The notes: generated by a model not told the origin, from the letters alone. 64,000 nt of DNA from Photobacterium toruni (GCF_024529955.1 NZ_AP024854.1:1426001-1490000), one strand, 5' to 3'. Shown: positions 29,488 through 39,547, numbered from the stretch's first letter. A program made the numbers and translations.

Positions 29488-29856
29488 ATGCAATATACTG
29501 AAAAAGATCGTCGAGTTTTGCACGATACATGGATGAGCTACAAAGCAAAAATGCGTATAACTCAAATAGAAATGGCTAAAAAATTAGAGTTAACACAACT
29601 TGAATTTTCAGACATTCTTCGAGGAGATTCGGTTATTCATCAGCAGTTTGTTAATGATTTTTGCGGTATTTTAAATATTGATCCAGTATTAATTCTTCCT
29701 TCGTTACGTGAAGCGGTACAAAAAGGATCGTTAGCAAACTCGATTGTTAAAAATACTTTTATCTTTGATGGTGAAATTAAGAAGGTAACGTATGTTGGTA
29801 ATCAACTTATTGTTGAGTATGAACATAAGCCAAGCGTGAGTGATGTTGTAGCATAA
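29488..29856 (+). CDS. XRE-like helix-turn-helix protein
   Basis: 122 aa. The N-terminal domain is a lambda-repressor-like fold: residues about 22-70 include RITQIEMAKKLELTQLEFSDILRGDS (helices 2 and 3), then VNDFCGILNIDPVLILPS. The C-terminal part (about 85-122) is beta-rich with no recognised ligand domain. ATG 29488 has AGGAAAG upstream; the TTG at 29446 adds 14 residues but no RBS. Probably a small transcriptional regulator. Its target is unknown; the convergent neighbour is PAP2. Confidence 0.78.
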   Translation: MQYTEKDRRVLHDTWMSYKAKMRITQIEMAKKLELTQLEFSDILRGDSVIHQQFVNDFCGILNIDPVLILPSLREAVQKGSLANSIVKNTFIFDGEIKKVTYVGNQLIVEYEHKPSVSDVVA

Positions 29857-29887
29857 TATAGCGTTATTTGTGTGATAAAAAATCCAT

Positions 29888-29925
29888 AAAAAAGGCTCAT
29901 AGCATAATGCGATGAGCCTTTTTTT
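29888..29925. terminator. Bidirectional intrinsic terminator
   Basis: AAAAAAGGCTCAT pairs with ATGAGCCTTTTTT between the convergent XRE-like and PAP2 genes. Confidence 0.85.
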
Positions 29926-29934
29926 ACGGTTCTT

Positions 29935-30657
29935 TTATCTTTTATTTTTCTTACTGTTTTCGTCCCATTCAGGAATAAAGAAATAAAGTACTGCTGCGGC
30001 AAGTATTGAGCCCATTACATCAGAAGGGAAGTGCATGCCAAGCCATAAACGACTGATGCCAACGCCCGTTGCCCAAATAATTAATCCCCCCGCTAAAAGA
30101 TATTTACCGCTACGAATAAAAAACCCACCCCAAAATAAAACACAGATAGCAGCAAAAATAGTGTGACCAGAGGGAAATGAGTAGTTTGTCTCACCTTCCC
30201 AGCTACGTAAACGCCAAGGACTCACATAGACATTAGCTTCTTTTACAACATTATCTTTAGCGGCTGAATCTAATGCATAGAAAGCTGCTGGGGACTCCAC
30301 TAAATGTAAGTGTTGTAATTCATAAGTATAAGGACGCGGAATGGCCGTTTCGTGTTTTAGGACTGTTTTAGTGACAAAACTTAGTACTAATAAAATCCCA
30401 AATTGAATCCATACTTTTGTGATGGTTTTCTTTGGTAACCGCATGAAAACAGGCGATAAGCACAGTAATGCTGCCATGATAAGAAAAAATGGGCTACCAG
30501 CACTATCTGTTAATAATGCAAATGAAAGACCTGCAGCGTCATTTACTGGTGTCGTTAATTCCGGTACGGGAAAGATATGAATCGCAATAAAGAGCAATAT
30601 TGCGAACAAGCCTAATGCAATAAAATTAAGCAATTTTTTAGATATAAAAGTCATCAT
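29935..30657 (-). CDS. PAP2-superfamily membrane phosphatase
   Basis: 240 aa, about six membrane segments. The three phosphatase signature motifs are visible: K-x6-RP (KHETAIPRP), PSGH (in YSFPSGHTIFAA) and SR-x5-H-x3-D (SRLWLGMHFPSDVMG). These define membrane lipid phosphatases such as PgpB, which act on phosphatidylglycerophosphate, undecaprenyl pyrophosphate or similar lipid phosphates at the periplasmic face. The exact substrate is unclear. Monocistronic. Confidence 0.88.
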   Translation of the reverse strand: MMTFISKKLLNFIALGLFAILLFIAIHIFPVPELTTPVNDAAGLSFALLTDSAGSPFFLIMAALLCLSPVFMRLPKKTITKVWIQFGILLVLSFVTKTVLKHETAIPRPYTYELQHLHLVESPAAFYALDSAAKDNVVKEANVYVSPWRLRSWEGETNYSFPSGHTIFAAICVLFWGGFFIRSGKYLLAGGLIIWATGVGISRLWLGMHFPSDVMGSILAAAVLYFFIPEWDENSKKNKR

Positions 30658-30955
30658 GGAGAAGGTTCAATCTTGTCATTATAGAATAATTAGGTAAGCC
30701 ATAAAAATATGACTATTAGAATGTAATATTTTTTATGGTTTAAACGGCTATTTCTTTTCGCATAAATTATAGCAAATGTCATTAATAAAATCGTTGAATA
30801 ACAACTTCTATACCTATTTGTCAGGTGATGTTTATATTTTTAATTCCTTAAACAATAGGATAATAATTTAGTTTCATAAAGTTCACAAAATTAATGGTTG
30901 TTAAAATGTTAATTTTGTAATTAATTATCGCTAATTCTGATGATATTTCTTAATT

Positions 30956-30971
30956 TGTGAAGGTTGTCACG
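30956..30971 (+). promoter_or_regulatory. CRP-like site upstream of the PTS gene
   Basis: TGTGAAGGTTGTCACG matches TGTGA-N6-TCACA in 9 of 10 positions. It lies 132 bases before the ATG of a sugar PTS permease, a typical CRP target. Confidence 0.65.
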
Positions 30972-30981
30972 TGAAATAGAG

Positions 30982-31023
30982 TAAACATTAAGAAAACTTA
31001 ATGTTTATCTTAAACTAAGTTTA
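30982..31023. promoter_or_regulatory. Two palindromes in the PTS promoter region
   Basis: TAAACATTAAG and CTTAATGTTTA form perfect 11-bp arms separated by AAAA (30982-31007). Directly after comes TAAACTAAGTTTA (31011-31023), a perfect 13-bp palindrome. They look like operators or a structured leader; I cannot assign the repressor (NagC/Mlc consensus is not evident). Confidence 0.5.
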
Positions 31024-31102
31024 GTGAACTGCTGTATGGTTAGCACATACTTAAACGACATATGTTGTTTATTAATTTTGATGTGATGACATGGAGAAGG
31101 GA

Positions 31103-32485
31103 ATGAGTATTCTTGGACATTTCCAAAAGCTAGGAAACGCGATAATGTTTCCAATCGCAGTATTGCCTATTGCTGGTATTTTATTGCGCATCGGACAACC
31201 CGATCTATTAAATATACCTTTTATTGCAGCTGGTGGTCAGGCAGTTTTCACTAACTTAGCACTTCTGTTTGCAATGGGTGTTGCTGGTGGTTTCTCAAAA
31301 GATAATTCAGCAGCCGCAGCTATTGCCGCAGCGGTTGGTTATTTCATTATGATGGCTGCCATGAAAACACTGAATGCCGATGTCGACCCAGGTGTTGCTG
31401 GCGGTATCATTATTGGTGTCTGTGCGGGTCTATTATATAACCGTTTCCATGCAATTAAATTGCCAGAGTTCCTAGGCTTCTTTGGTGGTAAACGTTTTGT
31501 ACCTATCATTACAGGTTTAGTTGCATTAATTCTGGCTTTTGCCTTTAGTCTTATATGGCCTCCAGTACAAGACGGTATTAACCATTTAGGTAAGTGGATT
31601 CTTACCAGTGGCATGCCTGGTGAATTCGTATACGGTGTTGCTAACCGTCTATTAATTCCACTTGGTCTACACCATATTCTAAACAGCATGGTTTGGTTTG
31701 TGTTTGGTAACTATACTGATCCAGCTACAGGTCAAATTGTTACGGGTGAAATTTCACGTTTCTTCGCGGGTGACCCATCTGCGGGACGTATTTTAAGTGG
31801 CTTCTTCCCTGTAGTAATGTTTGGTCTTCCAAGTGCGGCATTGGCTTTCTATGTAACAGCTAAGAAAGAGAACAAGAAAGTTATCGGTGGTATGTTGTTA
31901 AGTGTTGCATTAACTGCATTCTTAACGGGTATTACAGAACCAATTGAATTCATGTTCATGTTCCTAGCACCTGGTTTGTACTTAGTACACGCTATTCTGA
32001 TGGGTATTAGTATTGTTGTTGCATCAATGCTTAATATACATATGGCATTTAGCTTCTCGTCTGGTTTGATTGATTACATTCTGAATTATAACGCTCCAGC
32101 AGCGCATAATTCATGGGAAATCATTCCAATGGGCTTAGTGGTTGGTGCAATTTACTTCGTGATCTTTGTTGGTGCGATTAAGATGTTTAACCTTAAAACA
32201 CCGGGCCGTGAAGATACACCAGAAGAAAATTCAAACCCAGATTCTGATAGCAAAGCTGATTTAGCTGTACAATACCTAGAAGCTCTAGGTGGTAAAGATA
32301 ATCTAACTGATATCTCTGCTTGTATTACGCGTCTTCGTCTAGGTATTGTTGACCGTTCAATCATCAATGATGCTAAATTAAAACAGTTAGGCGCTAAAGG
32401 TGTTGTGAATGTAGGCTCAAATAATCTTCAAGTAATTATTGGTCCACAAGCTGAAATTATTGCTAACCAAATGAAAGCGCTTTAG
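31103..32485 (+). CDS. nagE: PTS N-acetylglucosamine-type EIICB permease
   Basis: Phosphotransferase-system sugar permease, 460 aa. The EIIC membrane domain (about 1-365) begins ILGHFQKLGNAIMFPIAVLPIAG and contains KLPEFLGFFGGKRFVP and GITEPIEFMFMF, very close to NagE of E. coli. A short linker leads to EIIB with the phosphorylated Cys about residue 407 (DISACITRLRL). NagE of E. coli also has EIIA fused; here it is missing, so phosphate must come from a separate EIIA such as Crr. No nagA, nagB or nagC is adjacent. ATG 31103 has GGAG six bases upstream. Substrate by similarity. Confidence 0.87.
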   Translation: MSILGHFQKLGNAIMFPIAVLPIAGILLRIGQPDLLNIPFIAAGGQAVFTNLALLFAMGVAGGFSKDNSAAAAIAAAVGYFIMMAAMKTLNADVDPGVAGGIIIGVCAGLLYNRFHAIKLPEFLGFFGGKRFVPIITGLVALILAFAFSLIWPPVQDGINHLGKWILTSGMPGEFVYGVANRLLIPLGLHHILNSMVWFVFGNYTDPATGQIVTGEISRFFAGDPSAGRILSGFFPVVMFGLPSAALAFYVTAKKENKKVIGGMLLSVALTAFLTGITEPIEFMFMFLAPGLYLVHAILMGISIVVASMLNIHMAFSFSSGLIDYILNYNAPAAHNSWEIIPMGLVVGAIYFVIFVGAIKMFNLKTPGREDTPEENSNPDSDSKADLAVQYLEALGGKDNLTDISACITRLRLGIVDRSIINDAKLKQLGAKGVVNVGSNNLQVIIGPQAEIIANQMKAL

Positions 32486-32548
32486 CTCTTATTGATTAAG
32501 CAAAATACACCATTCGCGATTTCATAACTTCCCCCTATGGTCGCGTTA

Positions 32549-32578
32549 AACGGTCTACCTTTGGTAGGCCGTTTTTTT
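32549..32578 (+). terminator. Terminator of the PTS gene
   Basis: AACGGTCTACC pairs with GGTAGGCCGTT (one G-U) around TTT and is followed by T7. Confidence 0.88.
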
Positions 32579-32668
32579 ATATCTAAACAATAGAAATGGA
32601 CAGTGTATAATAATGATGCATTACTAATGCCGCATGAATATGTAATTAGATCTAGGTTTAGGTATGAA

Positions 32669-33346
32669 ATGAAAATATTAATAATTGAAGATGATCTTAC
32701 TACTCGTGAATTTATTGCCAGAGGATTACGAGAGAGTGGGTTTGTCGTGGATGAAGCTGAGGATGGTCACCAAGGTTTAATGATGGCTACAGGTTGTGAA
32801 TATCAATTGATTATTTTAGATCGCATGTTGCCGCAATTAGATGGAATGAAGGTATTAGAATCATTAAGAGCTACAGATAATCACACTCCGGTACTTATAT
32901 TAAGTGCGATGAGTAGTGTTGAAGATCGCGTTATGGGGTTAACCGCTGGCAGTGATGACTACTTGACTAAGCCATTTGCTTTAGCTGAATTAGTCGCTCG
33001 TGCTAACATTTTAGTTAAACGTAATTATTCGGTAGCAGCTGTCTCTTCTGAATACAGTTATGGTGATTTACGGCTAGATATTAAATCTCATCGCGTTTGG
33101 CGAGGAGATCGTTTGATTACGTTACAGCAAAAAGAATTCTTATTATTACAATACTTAATGGAACATGCTGAAAGTGTTGTGTCTCGAATGAGTCTGTTTG
33201 AGTCGGTGTGGAGTTACCATTTTGATCCTAAAACTAATGTGATTGATGTTCATATTGCTAATTTACGTAAGAAATTAGAATTAGAGGGTGAGCCGAGTTT
33301 AATTCATACTGTTCGAGGGGCTGGCTATGTCTTACGCCGGGTCTGA
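32669..33346 (+). CDS. OmpR/PhoB-family response regulator
   Basis: 225 aa. Receiver domain: acidic Asp8-Asp9, phospho-acceptor Asp51 (LIILDRMLP), Ser79 and Lys101 (LTKPF). The C-terminal winged helix (about 130-225) includes LTLQQKEFLLLQYL-type sequence and VIDVHIANLRKKLE. ATG 32669 is the only start consistent with the usual MKILIIEDD opening; the 32603 frame start is too far upstream. Overlaps the following histidine kinase gene by 20 bases, so the pair is translationally coupled. Closest in layout to QseB/PmrA-type systems; the signal is unknown. Confidence 0.92.
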   Translation: MKILIIEDDLTTREFIARGLRESGFVVDEAEDGHQGLMMATGCEYQLIILDRMLPQLDGMKVLESLRATDNHTPVLILSAMSSVEDRVMGLTAGSDDYLTKPFALAELVARANILVKRNYSVAAVSSEYSYGDLRLDIKSHRVWRGDRLITLQQKEFLLLQYLMEHAESVVSRMSLFESVWSYHFDPKTNVIDVHIANLRKKLELEGEPSLIHTVRGAGYVLRRV

Positions 33347-34667
33347 AAGCCTGTCGCGATCAACTGTTTTTAAAGTGTTGATGTATTTTATTACCTGCGT
33401 TGCTTTTATTTTTATTTTATTCATTAATCAGGTTGTTGTTAGTTCTGAAACCTTTTATCACCAACAATTAAAACGTGACTTAGTTAATGAAGCTAATCTT
33501 TTTTCGATGATTGTTAATAAAGGTGACAGTTCTGTATTGTACAAAACAATAGCGCAACGAAAAAAAAGCGATATGACATTTAGCTATGTTGTACAGCCGA
33601 TAAAGCATAGTGGTAATGAACTTACGTTATATCCAACCACATCATTAATATTTGGTCCTAGCAAAACAGCTCAGCTATCTCAGGTAGTAACGTTACCTTT
33701 AGGAATGGAATTAGTCATAAAGATTAATCCTAAATTTATGCAATCGTACCGACAGACTGTTATTCCAATGCTACTTTCTGGCATTGCTATTCCTGTTATT
33801 ATTATGTTGGCAGGGGCTTCATTATTTGCCGTTGTGATATTAAAAAAATTAGCACGCGTTAATCAAGGTATGAATCGCGTTATTTTAGGTGAAAAAGGGG
33901 TCAAATTACCGGTTAGTGCTAATGACGATGAGTTTGATGTGTTAGCGATGCATCTTAATTTTCTTATTGAGCAGGTAGAGAAAAAAGAGACATCATTAAA
34001 GGCTTTATCCGTTGGTATGGCGCATGATTTGCGCACGCCAATTGCTCGAATGAAACTGCGTTTAGAACGATTATTAACTCAAGAAACATCCCCCCATACA
34101 CAGGAATTAGAAGCCTGCCATGATGATTTAGAGGTGTTACTGGGTATGTTTAATGGCATGTTAGAAATTGCTAATTTAAATAGCGGTAAGCAATATATAG
34201 ATAAGCAAGGGGTCGATTTATCGCAAGTGTGTCGAGATGTCGTTGAATTTTTATTGCCGATTTCAAATGAGAAACAACAACAGCTTACATTTCGAGAAGA
34301 TCAACCATACCGATTACAGGGTGAGCCAAGTTTATTATTTAGGGCTATTTATAATTTGGTTGAAAATGCGATTAAATATACGCCCGAGAAGGGTGTGATT
34401 GATGTGATTGTCGATCATTTTGGGATTGTCGTCATTGATAACGGTATGGGGGTATCTGATGAAGATAAACAGCGTATTCGAGAACCCATGTTTCGTGCTG
34501 ATCGTAGTCGTACACATCAAGGATTTGGTTTAGGATTATCATTAGTTGAGGCGATAGTTATTCGTCATAATGGTCAATTGGTTTTTAGTGATAATAATCC
34601 AGGGTTACGATCACGATTATATTTACCGCTCGCGTCTGAATTGGCAACAAAGAACGATAAAGTATAA
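33327..34667 (+). CDS. Sensor histidine kinase of the OmpR-type pair
   Basis: 446 aa. Membrane segments at about 17-38 and 145-171 flank a small periplasmic sensor of about 105 residues. A HAMP linker follows, then HisKA with phospho-acceptor His233 (VGMAHDLRTPIARMKL), and an HATPase_c domain with N-box NLVENAIKYTPE, G1 IDNGMGV and G2 GFGLGLSLVEAI. Complete. The frame overlaps the response-regulator gene. Nothing in the periplasmic domain identifies the signal. Confidence 0.92.
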   Translation: MSYAGSESLSRSTVFKVLMYFITCVAFIFILFINQVVVSSETFYHQQLKRDLVNEANLFSMIVNKGDSSVLYKTIAQRKKSDMTFSYVVQPIKHSGNELTLYPTTSLIFGPSKTAQLSQVVTLPLGMELVIKINPKFMQSYRQTVIPMLLSGIAIPVIIMLAGASLFAVVILKKLARVNQGMNRVILGEKGVKLPVSANDDEFDVLAMHLNFLIEQVEKKETSLKALSVGMAHDLRTPIARMKLRLERLLTQETSPHTQELEACHDDLEVLLGMFNGMLEIANLNSGKQYIDKQGVDLSQVCRDVVEFLLPISNEKQQQLTFREDQPYRLQGEPSLLFRAIYNLVENAIKYTPEKGVIDVIVDHFGIVVIDNGMGVSDEDKQRIREPMFRADRSRTHQGFGLGLSLVEAIVIRHNGQLVFSDNNPGLRSRLYLPLASELATKNDKV

Positions 34668-34685
34668 CGAAAGATCATCTTCATC

Positions 34686-34719
34686 AAAAAAGCCCAATCG
34701 ATAGTCGGTTGGGCTTTTT
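34686..34719. terminator. Bidirectional intrinsic terminator
   Basis: AAAAAGCCCAA pairs with TTGGGCTTTTT between the kinase and the convergent DUF3581 gene. Confidence 0.85.
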
Positions 34720-34772
34720 CTTAGTAATACATTTTTGAGTCTTGAGTAATAATGAATGAGATCGGTTAGTTA

Positions 34773-35489
34773 TTAACTATTAATAGCGTTAAATTTGTCT
34801 TTGCGTTCATTAAAACGTGATACCAAATCATCAATACCATCTTGGCAATAAGGCTTTAAGCCACTCATTACCATACGCTTACTGCCTGTACCTACAATTT
34901 CACCATTTTCTTTAAAACAGAAATGGAGGGTAACATTACCTCGCTTGCCTTCCACTTCAATAATAGAATCGGTTAGCTCAACAGTGGGTGCAGTAAGGTC
35001 TAAACGAGTGAAATCAAGTTCCATACATTCATAGATCACCAATGGGCGTGTTGGGTTGATCATGATGTCTTTGGATTTCATTAATGGAACCATGATGTGA
35101 GGAAAGTTCATTCCTGAAAATTGCACATAGTTTTTAGTTACTTGTGAAATTAGTACTTCATCATTTGTTGTTTCGCCACTGCGAGTGACATCCATGTATA
35201 CTTTACCCTTACAGTCGACCACTGAGAGCTCTGTAGGGGATTTTATATCTATAAGTAGGCAGCTTGATTCATTGATCATGCCTGCAAATTCGAAGCGCAT
35301 CTTTTGGCTTAGACCAACATTAGCTAACAAAACCGAAAATAGCAGATCGCCAGGTACACAAAAACGCTTGTTATCTTCATCGTGAATAGGGTTAAAGTCA
35401 CCGGCTACACGTTTTGCAAAATGACTTGCTTGTGCACGAGTAAAAGATAATTCACCGCTGTTATCTGAATAATATGAATCTAAAAACAT
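34773..35489 (-). CDS. DUF3581-family protein with hydratase-like motif
   Basis: 238 aa, cytosolic. Near the N-terminus FAKRVAGDFNPIHDED resembles the hydratase/MaoC hot-dog motif (D-x-N-P-x-H), and the overall two-part beta-rich layout (about 1-130 and 130-230) fits a double hot-dog fold. The name DUF3581 is recalled for Vibrionaceae/Shewanella proteins of this type. An acyl-thioester substrate is possible, but function is unknown. Single gene, no neighbours with a metabolic link. Confidence 0.75.
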   Translation of the reverse strand: MFLDSYYSDNSGELSFTRAQASHFAKRVAGDFNPIHDEDNKRFCVPGDLLFSVLLANVGLSQKMRFEFAGMINESSCLLIDIKSPTELSVVDCKGKVYMDVTRSGETTNDEVLISQVTKNYVQFSGMNFPHIMVPLMKSKDIMINPTRPLVIYECMELDFTRLDLTAPTVELTDSIIEVEGKRGNVTLHFCFKENGEIVGTGSKRMVMSGLKPYCQDGIDDLVSRFNERKDKFNAINS

Positions 35490-35616
35490 GTTTACTTATA
35501 ATACCTAAAAATAAGACTGCCGCTATTCTACAACATAACTATCACTTTAATGGTCTAGCCAGATGATATTAATATAAATACGGATATTGATGAAATATGA
35601 GCTAATATTGGAGGGA

Positions 35617-35647
35617 ATAAAAAAGCCCAGCAAATATTGCTAGGCTA
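35617..35647 (-). terminator. Terminator of the tup-mob-moeA operon
   Basis: On the minus strand AGCCTAGCAA pairs with TTGCTGGGCT around a short loop and is followed by TTTTTATT. It lies about 27 bases after the moeA stop. Confidence 0.82.
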
Positions 35648-35673
35648 ATTTATATCAAGAGATATTTTATTGG

Positions 35674-37452
35674 CTATAAGCGTATATCGAGAGGGATAAC
35701 AGTCACTTTATCGCCAATATAAGCGTGCTCTTGCTGTGGGGGAATTTCTATCAGACAATTAGCTTCACTCATTGAGCGTAAAATTCCTGAGCCTTGTGAA
35801 CCGACCGTTTTTACCGTAAGGCGGCCATTGGCATCCCAATTAAAATAACCGCGTAAATATTCAGTACGACCAATACGAGAACGTAGAGATTCTGTCGCAA
35901 TAGCAGTATATGTTTGGGGTTGCCAATTTTGATAACCTTGTTGTTTACGAATAGCGGGTTCTACAAACTGTAAGAATGTCACCATAACGGCAACTGGATT
36001 TCCCGGTAAACCAAAAAATGGTACATCACTAATATGACCAAAGGCTAAAGGACGACCGGGGCGCATATTGATACGCCAGAAATTAATATGTCCAAGTTTA
36101 TCCAGTACGGTTTTGATGTAATCGGCATCACCAACAGAAACACCGCCAGAAGATAGAATCATATCGGCTTGTTGGCTGGCTTGGTGTAATGTCGCTTCAA
36201 GTACTGATTCACTGTCTTCAATAATACCTAAATCAACGACTTCACAACCTAAACGAGTCAGTAATGCGAATAAGCTATAGCGATTGGAGTCATAAATACA
36301 GTTTTGTCGCTGTGCTTCGCCGGGGGCTTGTACTTCATCACCGGTAGAGAAAATTGCCACACGAAGAGGAGTATTGATAGTTATTTCATTAAGCCCAAGT
36401 GATGCAACCATGCCTAGCTCTGGTGCTGTGATTACTTGTCCTTTTGCGACGGCAACGTGATTAAGAGCTAGATCTTCGCCTGCTAAACGGACATTTTGAC
36501 CCGCTTTAATAGCACCCATAGCAAGGTTGAACGTGACAGTGTCACCATCTTGATGTGCTTGTTCTCGCATAATCACGGTATCAGCACCTTGAGGAACAGG
36601 CGCACCTGTCATAATTCGAACCGCTTCACCCGTTTGTAATGGGTGAGGGTAATGATGCCCCGCGAGTACTTGTCCGACAACGGTATAGCTATTTAGATTA
36701 ATATCTTGGCTGCGAATAGCATAACCATCCATCGCTGAATTAGTGTGTTGTGGTACGTTAACTGGTGACAGGATATCAGTATGTACGATTTGACCAAGAG
36801 CCTGTTTTAGTTCAACAGTTTGTGGATTATCAATAGTTTTTATGTGAGTAAGAATACGTTGACGGCCTTGCTCAACAGATAACATACCTTGTAGCGGTAT
36901 ATCATCACCACGCGCTACTTTTAGCTGAGGCTGTTGTGACTGACGACTGAATTGAACCACAAAATCGGTTAATTGGTCGATATCATTAATACTTATCTGC
37001 GGTAAGGTTGTTTCTGCCTTAGTATCACTTGCAACGGCAATAATATTGATATCGTCCTGATATAGCCATGGTTTGTTAATAATTTGACGATGCAACTCGA
37101 TTTTGGGGAAATTAAGCGTCTTAAAACCTTCAACTAAAATCAGATCAAGCTGAGTTTGATCTAATTGAGTGATTAAATAGGGTAAGGTTGCTTCTGCTGT
37201 AGGAGTCTCACTGATTAAGGCACGGCGGTAGCGAGAGGAAATAAGCATTTGGCTCGCGCCAGCTTTGCGTAATCGGTAGCTATCTTTACCTGGTTCATCC
37301 AGATCAAAATCATGGTGAGCGTGTTTTATAACAGCGACGCGAAGACCACGTTCAACTAATTTTGGTAGCATCGCTTCAAGCAACGTTGTTTTACCTGTAC
37401 CACTAAATGCTGCAAAGCCTAATAATGGTACAGAGGCGTTAATTTGATTCAT
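35674..37452 (-). CDS. moeA: MobB-MoeA fusion: Mo/W cofactor biosynthesis
   Basis: 592 aa fusion protein. The N-terminal MobB domain (about 1-165) has a P-loop [14 protein letters not shown] near residue 17 and [10 protein letters not shown], and binds GTP. The C-terminal MoeA domain (about 185-592) has [38 protein letters not shown] and [12 protein letters not shown] and inserts Mo or W into adenylylated molybdopterin. ATG 37452 has GGAG five bases upstream; the frame extends to 37527 but that part overlaps mobA. It overlaps mobA by 14 bases. Last gene of the tupABC-mobA operon, so cofactor maturation is linked to tungstate import. Confidence 0.93.
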   Translation of the reverse strand: MNQINASVPLLGFAAFSGTGKTTLLEAMLPKLVERGLRVAVIKHAHHDFDLDEPGKDSYRLRKAGASQMLISSRYRRALISETPTAEATLPYLITQLDQTQLDLILVEGFKTLNFPKIELHRQIINKPWLYQDDINIIAVASDTKAETTLPQISINDIDQLTDFVVQFSRQSQQPQLKVARGDDIPLQGMLSVEQGRQRILTHIKTIDNPQTVELKQALGQIVHTDILSPVNVPQHTNSAMDGYAIRSQDINLNSYTVVGQVLAGHHYPHPLQTGEAVRIMTGAPVPQGADTVIMREQAHQDGDTVTFNLAMGAIKAGQNVRLAGEDLALNHVAVAKGQVITAPELGMVASLGLNEITINTPLRVAIFSTGDEVQAPGEAQRQNCIYDSNRYSLFALLTRLGCEVVDLGIIEDSESVLEATLHQASQQADMILSSGGVSVGDADYIKTVLDKLGHINFWRINMRPGRPLAFGHISDVPFFGLPGNPVAVMVTFLQFVEPAIRKQQGYQNWQPQTYTAIATESLRSRIGRTEYLRGYFNWDANGRLTVKTVGSQGSGILRSMSEANCLIEIPPQQEHAYIGDKVTVIPLDIRL

Positions 37453-38032
37453 GGAGTACTCCAAATTGCGATAATTCCTCAGGGGTGTTGAGGTTAATAA
37501 ATGCATCGGTTTGGTCACTGAAATCAACCGTGATCATATTACATTGACGATAAAGCAATATGATCTTGCGATCGCCATTAGCTAAGAAAGTTTCTAATTT
37601 AGGTAAAATACGACGATGAAGTAGTGTTACAACTGGCTGAATGTAATCACCATTATGAGCGACAGCTATATCTGTATCGGGTTGGCATGCCGCAGCCATA
37701 CGAGAAACCAAATCATGGGGAAGTTGCGGGCAATCACAAGGTACAAAGCCAATCCACTCACTATCTATGTGATGCAACGCGGCATGCATACCACCGAGTG
37801 GACCTGGGTAGTTTTCAATGCTATCACCAAAAACATCACCATATTGGCGATAAATATTCTGGTTACGGTTGGCATTAATACTGATATGAGAGGTTTGAGG
37901 GGTCAGGGTGTCAATAACATGTTGAATAAAAGGTTGACCTGCAAGTTCTATCAGGCCTTTATCATTGCCTCCCATTCGGCTGGCTTGACCACCCGCTAAA
38001 ATGACCCAATGGGTTTGTTCAGGCGTAGGCAT
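37439..38032 (-). CDS. mobA: Molybdenum cofactor guanylyltransferase
   Basis: 197 aa. Transfers GMP from GTP to Mo-MPT to make the MGD form used by bis-MGD enzymes such as formate dehydrogenase. The nucleotidyltransferase motif [20 protein letters not shown] is near the N-terminus, [11 protein letters not shown] near 76-86, and VPCDCPQLP (metal-binding Asp) near 97. The gene overlaps both neighbours: tupC ends 14 bases after its start, and mobB/moeA starts 14 bases before its end. Tight coupling. Confidence 0.93.
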   Translation of the reverse strand: MPTPEQTHWVILAGGQASRMGGNDKGLIELAGQPFIQHVIDTLTPQTSHISINANRNQNIYRQYGDVFGDSIENYPGPLGGMHAALHHIDSEWIGFVPCDCPQLPHDLVSRMAAACQPDTDIAVAHNGDYIQPVVTLLHRRILPKLETFLANGDRKIILLYRQCNMITVDFSDQTDAFINLNTPEELSQFGVLHESN

Positions 38033-38732
38033 AATTATCCTTATTGTTTTTTATATCTGTAACGAGTTGGAGATCGGCTCGTTCAATTAATTGGGTGTCA
38101 TTGATTGTCCATTGACGACGACAAAGTGCAGTAAGTGCATTTTGCTGGTGGCTAGTGATCACTAAACTGGTGCCACGTGACAATAAATCTTCCGCTAAAA
38201 TAACTTGGCGATTAATGGATTCTTGATCCATGCTGGCACTGGATTCATCCATTAATAATACGCTAGGTTTAAGTACCCATGCACGTGCCATTGCGACGCG
38301 TTGGCGTTCACCACCAGATAACACTGAGACGTGTTCATTTGCTAAGGTTTCAAGTCCAACCATACGTAATGCATTAATCGCTTCATTTCGACGTTTTTGA
38401 CGATCTTTAATCGCAAATCTTAACCCGTAGCATACATTATTAAATACAGTAGCATCAAACATATACGGTGTTTGATGTAAATAGATAATACTCCCTTCAT
38501 AGTGTCCACTAAAGAGACGTTTAAAAAAAGAATACTGATGAATGTTAATACTACCTGTCGTCGGTTTTTGTAGTCCTGCTAATACTTTTAGTAAGGTTGT
38601 TTTACCCACGCCGTTGTCGCCTGTTAAATAGACCGCATCTCGAGGTGCTAAATTAAGCTGTGGAATATGGAATAATAATCGGTTTTTAAAACGAACAGAG
38701 AGGTCGAGTGCCTGAATGGAAGCATGAGTCAT
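38019..38732 (-). CDS. tupC: Tungstate ABC transporter, ATP-binding protein
   Basis: 237 aa ATPase of a TupABC-type importer. Walker [10 protein letters not shown] (about residue 40), signature [14 protein letters not shown], Walker [13 protein letters not shown], and the switch His in ITSHQQ are all present. ATG 38732 has GAGG upstream and lies 14 bases after the tupB stop; the frame extends to 38774 but that overlaps tupB. The last bases overlap the start of mobA. Assignment to tungstate comes from TupA and the operon. Confidence 0.9.
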   Translation of the reverse strand: MTHASIQALDLSVRFKNRLLFHIPQLNLAPRDAVYLTGDNGVGKTTLLKVLAGLQKPTTGSINIHQYSFFKRLFSGHYEGSIIYLHQTPYMFDATVFNNVCYGLRFAIKDRQKRRNEAINALRMVGLETLANEHVSVLSGGERQRVAMARAWVLKPSVLLMDESSASMDQESINRQVILAEDLLSRGTSLVITSHQQNALTALCRRQWTINDTQLIERADLQLVTDIKNNKDNYAYA

Positions 38733-38745
38733 AAAAAGGCCTCGG

Positions 38746-39447
38746 TTAGTTAGTTCGCAAGTGGGCTTTGCCACGAGAGATAGATAAAATAAAGTTTAGA
38801 CCTAAGGCTAAAATAAGTAACACCATCCCTAAAGCGACCCCTTGAGCAAAGGCACCTTTAGAGCTTTCAAGGGCAATCGCTGTTGGAATATTTCGTGTTG
38901 AATTTAAAATATTACCACCGACCATCATTGAACAACCGACTTCAGTGATCACTCGGCTAAAAGAAGCGACCACCGCTGCAAGTAATGGAAATCGGCTCTC
39001 CCACATTAAACTAAGTAGAGCTCTTGGGTAGCTAGAACCTAATGTTAGGGCGGTTTCCCAAGCACGACGATCGCTATTTTGAAATGCTGCATGCATCATT
39101 GATATTAGTAGCGGAAAACAGATCAGCACTTGACCTAATATCATCGCTTTTTGAGTAAAGAGCATTTGCCAATCCCCCAGAGGACCCGCTCGAGAAAGTA
39201 ACATATAAAGCAGTAGGCCTATTACTACTGTTGGTACAGATTGTAATGTGTTAATTAAAGAGAGAGTTAACCAGCGTCCAGGAAATTTACCGTAAGCTAA
39301 AGCAAAAGCGATCAGTAGTGAGGGGATGATAACTAATGCAATGGCTAAGATTGATACGGAAAATGACACGCCAACAATGCTCCAGAGTGCGCTATCGCCG
39401 CTAAAAAGAAGTTGGGTCGCTTGTTGAGTTGTGTGCCAAATATTCAT
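38746..39447 (-). CDS. tupB: Tungstate ABC transporter, permease
   Basis: 233 aa, about five to six membrane segments. The ABC-permease EAA loop reads AWETALTLGSSYPRALLSLMW, and SRVITEVGCSMMVGGNI, the segment after it, is typical of TupB/ModB-like permeases. Second gene of the operon, 100 bases after tupA, immediately followed by tupC. Inner membrane. Confidence 0.9.
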   Translation of the reverse strand: MNIWHTTQQATQLLFSGDSALWSIVGVSFSVSILAIALVIIPSLLIAFALAYGKFPGRWLTLSLINTLQSVPTVVIGLLLYMLLSRAGPLGDWQMLFTQKAMILGQVLICFPLLISMMHAAFQNSDRRAWETALTLGSSYPRALLSLMWESRFPLLAAVVASFSRVITEVGCSMMVGGNILNSTRNIPTAIALESSKGAFAQGVALGMVLLILALGLNFILSISRGKAHLRTN

Positions 39448-39547
39448 GGTGGTGTATGTTCTAACCTAAAAAATATGCTGGTGGTGTTATCTTTTATGCT
39501 AATAAACATCCACCAGCAAAGTGTTATATTAAATTAAGCGTTTATTT

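Larger units (their letters stand above)
30658..31102. other. Long AT-rich regulatory region upstream of the PTS gene
   Basis: About 445 bases between divergent genes. No coding sequence seen. The 3' third has a CRP-like site and two palindromes (listed separately). Confidence 0.5.
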
